A stretch of 43,895 bases of DNA. Source: Pseudomonadota bacterium. Lineage in GTDB: Bacteria > Pseudomonadota > Gammaproteobacteria > JAKAQQ01. Position 1 is the first letter of the stretch. Each line of letters starts with the position of its first letter. Shown in pieces: positions 42,344 to 43,895 of the stretch. A program made the position numbers and the translations under genes. The stretch lies in assembly GCA_021798795.1 (NCBI GenBank), contig JAJZBR010000006.1, positions 1 to 43,895 on the forward strand. Direction: 5' to 3'. The notes under the pieces were generated by a model. The model saw only the letters and a list, made by a program, of their open reading frames with translations, searched no databases and was not told where the DNA came from.

Positions 42344-43466
42344 TCAACCAAACATGTACATTTTAAGTTCATTCGGGGCGTCAAAATTCTCCCAGCAATG
42401 AATCGTGGGGGTCGCGTTGATTTTCTGGACACCTGCGAGGATCCGTTCCTTGAGTTCGCCTCGGGTGGCAACCCGGGTGTGCCGAAGAAAAGTCCGGCTC
42501 ATTTTGCGAAAGAGGATTTCGAAAAGATTGAGCGAGGATCCATGCTTGGGACTCTGGACAGAGACGAACCGGTTAGGCCGGGTGGCGAGATATACCAGGG
42601 TTTCCCAGGAGATGTGGTTATCCAGAAGCACTCGAATCAGGGCCCACTGAGGGTAGAATCGATCTAACTCCTCCAGGAGTTTGACGAACTCCTTTCTCCG
42701 GTGGCGCTCGTGCACCTGGGCGCTGACAGGGCCGTCATGGAGATCCGGAGCCGCAAGAATCGAGAGCGTTCCCATCCGGACATATTCAGGATCTTGGGGA
42801 ACGGCCGGATGTTTTCCGGAGACCGGAGAGCGATCCGGGGCCGTGACCCCCAAGGCTTGTACTCCAGGCTTCTCACCGACACTGACCGTGATCATGGGGC
42901 GACCATCGGCGGTTTTCTGCTCCCCCAGTGAGGCCTCCTTGTAAACCATGAGATCCTCCCGCATCTTCCGGTCGAAGTCCGAGTCCAGCCGTACCAGATC
43001 ATACCGGACCTTGTGGGGCTTGAGTTCCTGTGCGTTCAGAATCCGCTGGTCCGTGGATTCTGCTGCCCGTATCCCGGGTCTGGGATCGAATGTGGCGGGC
43101 CCACGCCTGATGGGTCCAGACCTCGGTCTCAAGTCCCCAAGAGACCGACGGTGTATCGGCCCCCGAGGCCACCCAGGATTTCGCCTCGCCCAGGTAATGG
43201 TCGGATCCTTCGGAGCGGTGATCAAGATCCTTGAATCCCATTTCCCATCCTATCGACAGGGTCTGATCGATGCATGGGCACACTGTGGGATGGCTCTGTT
43301 CCGGTCCACGTCGCGAGGGTGGCAAGTGGAACGTGATCGGCATAAGCCAACAGGACCTTCGTCCGTAGCACCGCCCGGAGCGGGGCCGTACGGGGGGGGT
43401 CATCTGGATCAGTTGGCGTTGTTGTTCGTCGATAACCAAAGGAGACCTTCGTGTTTTATCCGCCAT
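42344..43466 (-). pseudogene. IS630-family transposase relic
   Basis: Two overlapping frames together cover an IS630-type transposase. The N-terminal part (43466 frame: VIDEQQRQLIQMTPPVRPRSG to LETEVWTHQAWARHIR) is followed after a +1 or -1 shift by the 43225 frame (RILNAQELKPHKVRYDL to the end). In the DDE core, DEKPG reads GEKPG (first catalytic Asp to Gly), LDNH is kept but the SAH that normally follows is missing, and the Glu segment LNLFEILFRKM is kept. Reading frame and catalysis are both broken. I found no clear terminal inverted repeats. Confidence 0.8.
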
Positions 43467-43740
43467 AATGCCCTTTCAGGAAGCCAGGTTGGTCAGGGAA
43501 CCAGGATATAGGGTTCAGATTACTGTGCAAGCAGTTTATTGGGCCTTTCTACTCACTGCTTTGAGAGGTGCAACCCTGGCTCCAGCACCATAAGGCGACA
43601 CTCACAGCATATGAATAGGCCATGCAACAAGCAGAAGTTGTTCAGAGAGTCCTTTCAAGCAACAGGCCAAGGTCTGGCATAATCGGGGCTTTGCGCTTCG
43701 AATATACTTGGGTAACCTCGATTCAATCGGGCAGTCGGCC
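43467..43740. other. Gene-free stretch upstream of bioA
   Basis: 274 nt between the IS630 relic and the bioA start. No coding pattern, tRNA, repeat or BirA-type operator is evident to me. A CATAAT (43677-43682) could be a -10, but it lacks a good -35. Confidence 0.4.
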
Positions 43741-43895
43741 ATGAACGACAACCTGTCTTGGACCAAAAGAGATCTGGCCGTGATTTGGCATCCCTGCACC
43801 CAAATGAAGGATCATGAGTGGCTCCCACTTATACCTTTGTCACGAGGAAACGGCGTTTGGCTGTTTGACGTCGAGGGACACCGGTACCTGGATGC
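43741..43895 (+). CDS. bioA: Adenosylmethionine-8-amino-7-oxononanoate aminotransferase, N-terminus only
   Basis: The frame is open from the ATG at 43741 to the right edge (51 complete codons). The product starts MNDNLSWTKRDLAVIWHPCTQMKDHEWLPLIPLSRGNGVWLF. The WHPCTQMKDHE segment is typical of BioA, which transfers an amino group from S-adenosylmethionine in biotin synthesis. The segment GVWLFDVEGHRYLDA is the usual class III aminotransferase opening. The PLP-binding region lies outside the window. Confidence 0.88.
   Translation, partial: MNDNLSWTKRDLAVIWHPCTQMKDHEWLPLIPLSRGNGVWLFDVEGHRYLD

Noticed and set aside
42344-43520. Terminal inverted repeats and TA duplication of the IS630 element
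   Set aside because: I compared both flanks by eye and found no matching ends.

Overview
The window reads as a chromosomal segment of a Gram-negative proteobacterium, most likely gammaproteobacterial. The pointers are the pilT-pilU / proC-yggT neighbourhood, dtd followed by tatABC, a long membrane-anchored FadE, GspA/GspB-like proteins, an HU-family protein with a basic tail, and Kup, CPA2-antiporter and Nramp transporters. GC content looks moderate (mid to upper fifties by eye). An acidophile or chemolithotroph lineage such as Acidithiobacillia or Acidiferrobacter is possible, but the sequence alone does not prove it. I found no rRNA, tRNA, CRISPR array or prophage. Mobile DNA is limited to degraded remnants.

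Layout. Positions 1-8.6 kb (minus strand) hold a twitching-motility and repair block: pilT, pilU, a third PilT/PilU-type ATPase, an exported S9-type peptidase homologue whose catalytic Ser is replaced by Gly, recG, and a partial exported protein that runs off the left edge. Positions 8.6-13.8 kb (mostly plus) hold proC-yggT, an HU-family protein, a convergent alpha/beta hydrolase, a 400-nt regulatory region, dtd, tatA-tatB-tatC and a DUF2007 protein. Positions 13.8-19.3 kb (minus) hold a two-receiver response regulator with degenerate domains, an exported M14-peptidase-like protein lacking its zinc ligands, gspB-gspA and a DUF4136 lipoprotein.

Positions 19.7-26.2 kb hold lipid and central metabolism: a PlsC-like acyltransferase convergent with fadE, a quinone oxidoreductase convergent with mdh, and rocD. 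Positions 26.3-28.7 kb hold four consecutive genes for exported proteins: a dihaem c4-like cytochrome, a thioredoxin-like protein with NPAC in place of CPPC, a His/Cys-rich protein and an exported protein with a small C-terminal domain. Positions 28.7-35.8 kb are transport: an APC permease behind a strongly structured leader, an aldo/keto reductase, kup, and a divergent CPA2-type antiporter with an RCK domain.

Positions 35.8-38.8 kb hold a YtrA-type GntR regulator, an ABC exporter and a DUF4097 protein arranged as one operon. Next come an AT-rich orphan membrane-protein gene, a frameshifted GIY-YIG-like relic, an mntH-usp operon, an IS630-type transposase relic, and the first 51 codons of bioA at the right edge.

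Themes. Several predicted enzymes keep their fold signature but lose catalytic residues: the S9 nucleophile, the M14 zinc ligands, the thioredoxin first Cys and a receiver phospho-Asp. Dtd also carries Pro in its SQxT motif. The best regulatory candidates are the two-part RNA-like leader upstream of the APC permease and a promoter overlapped by an 18-bp perfect palindrome upstream of dtd-tat. I could not demonstrate a wholly new multi-gene system.
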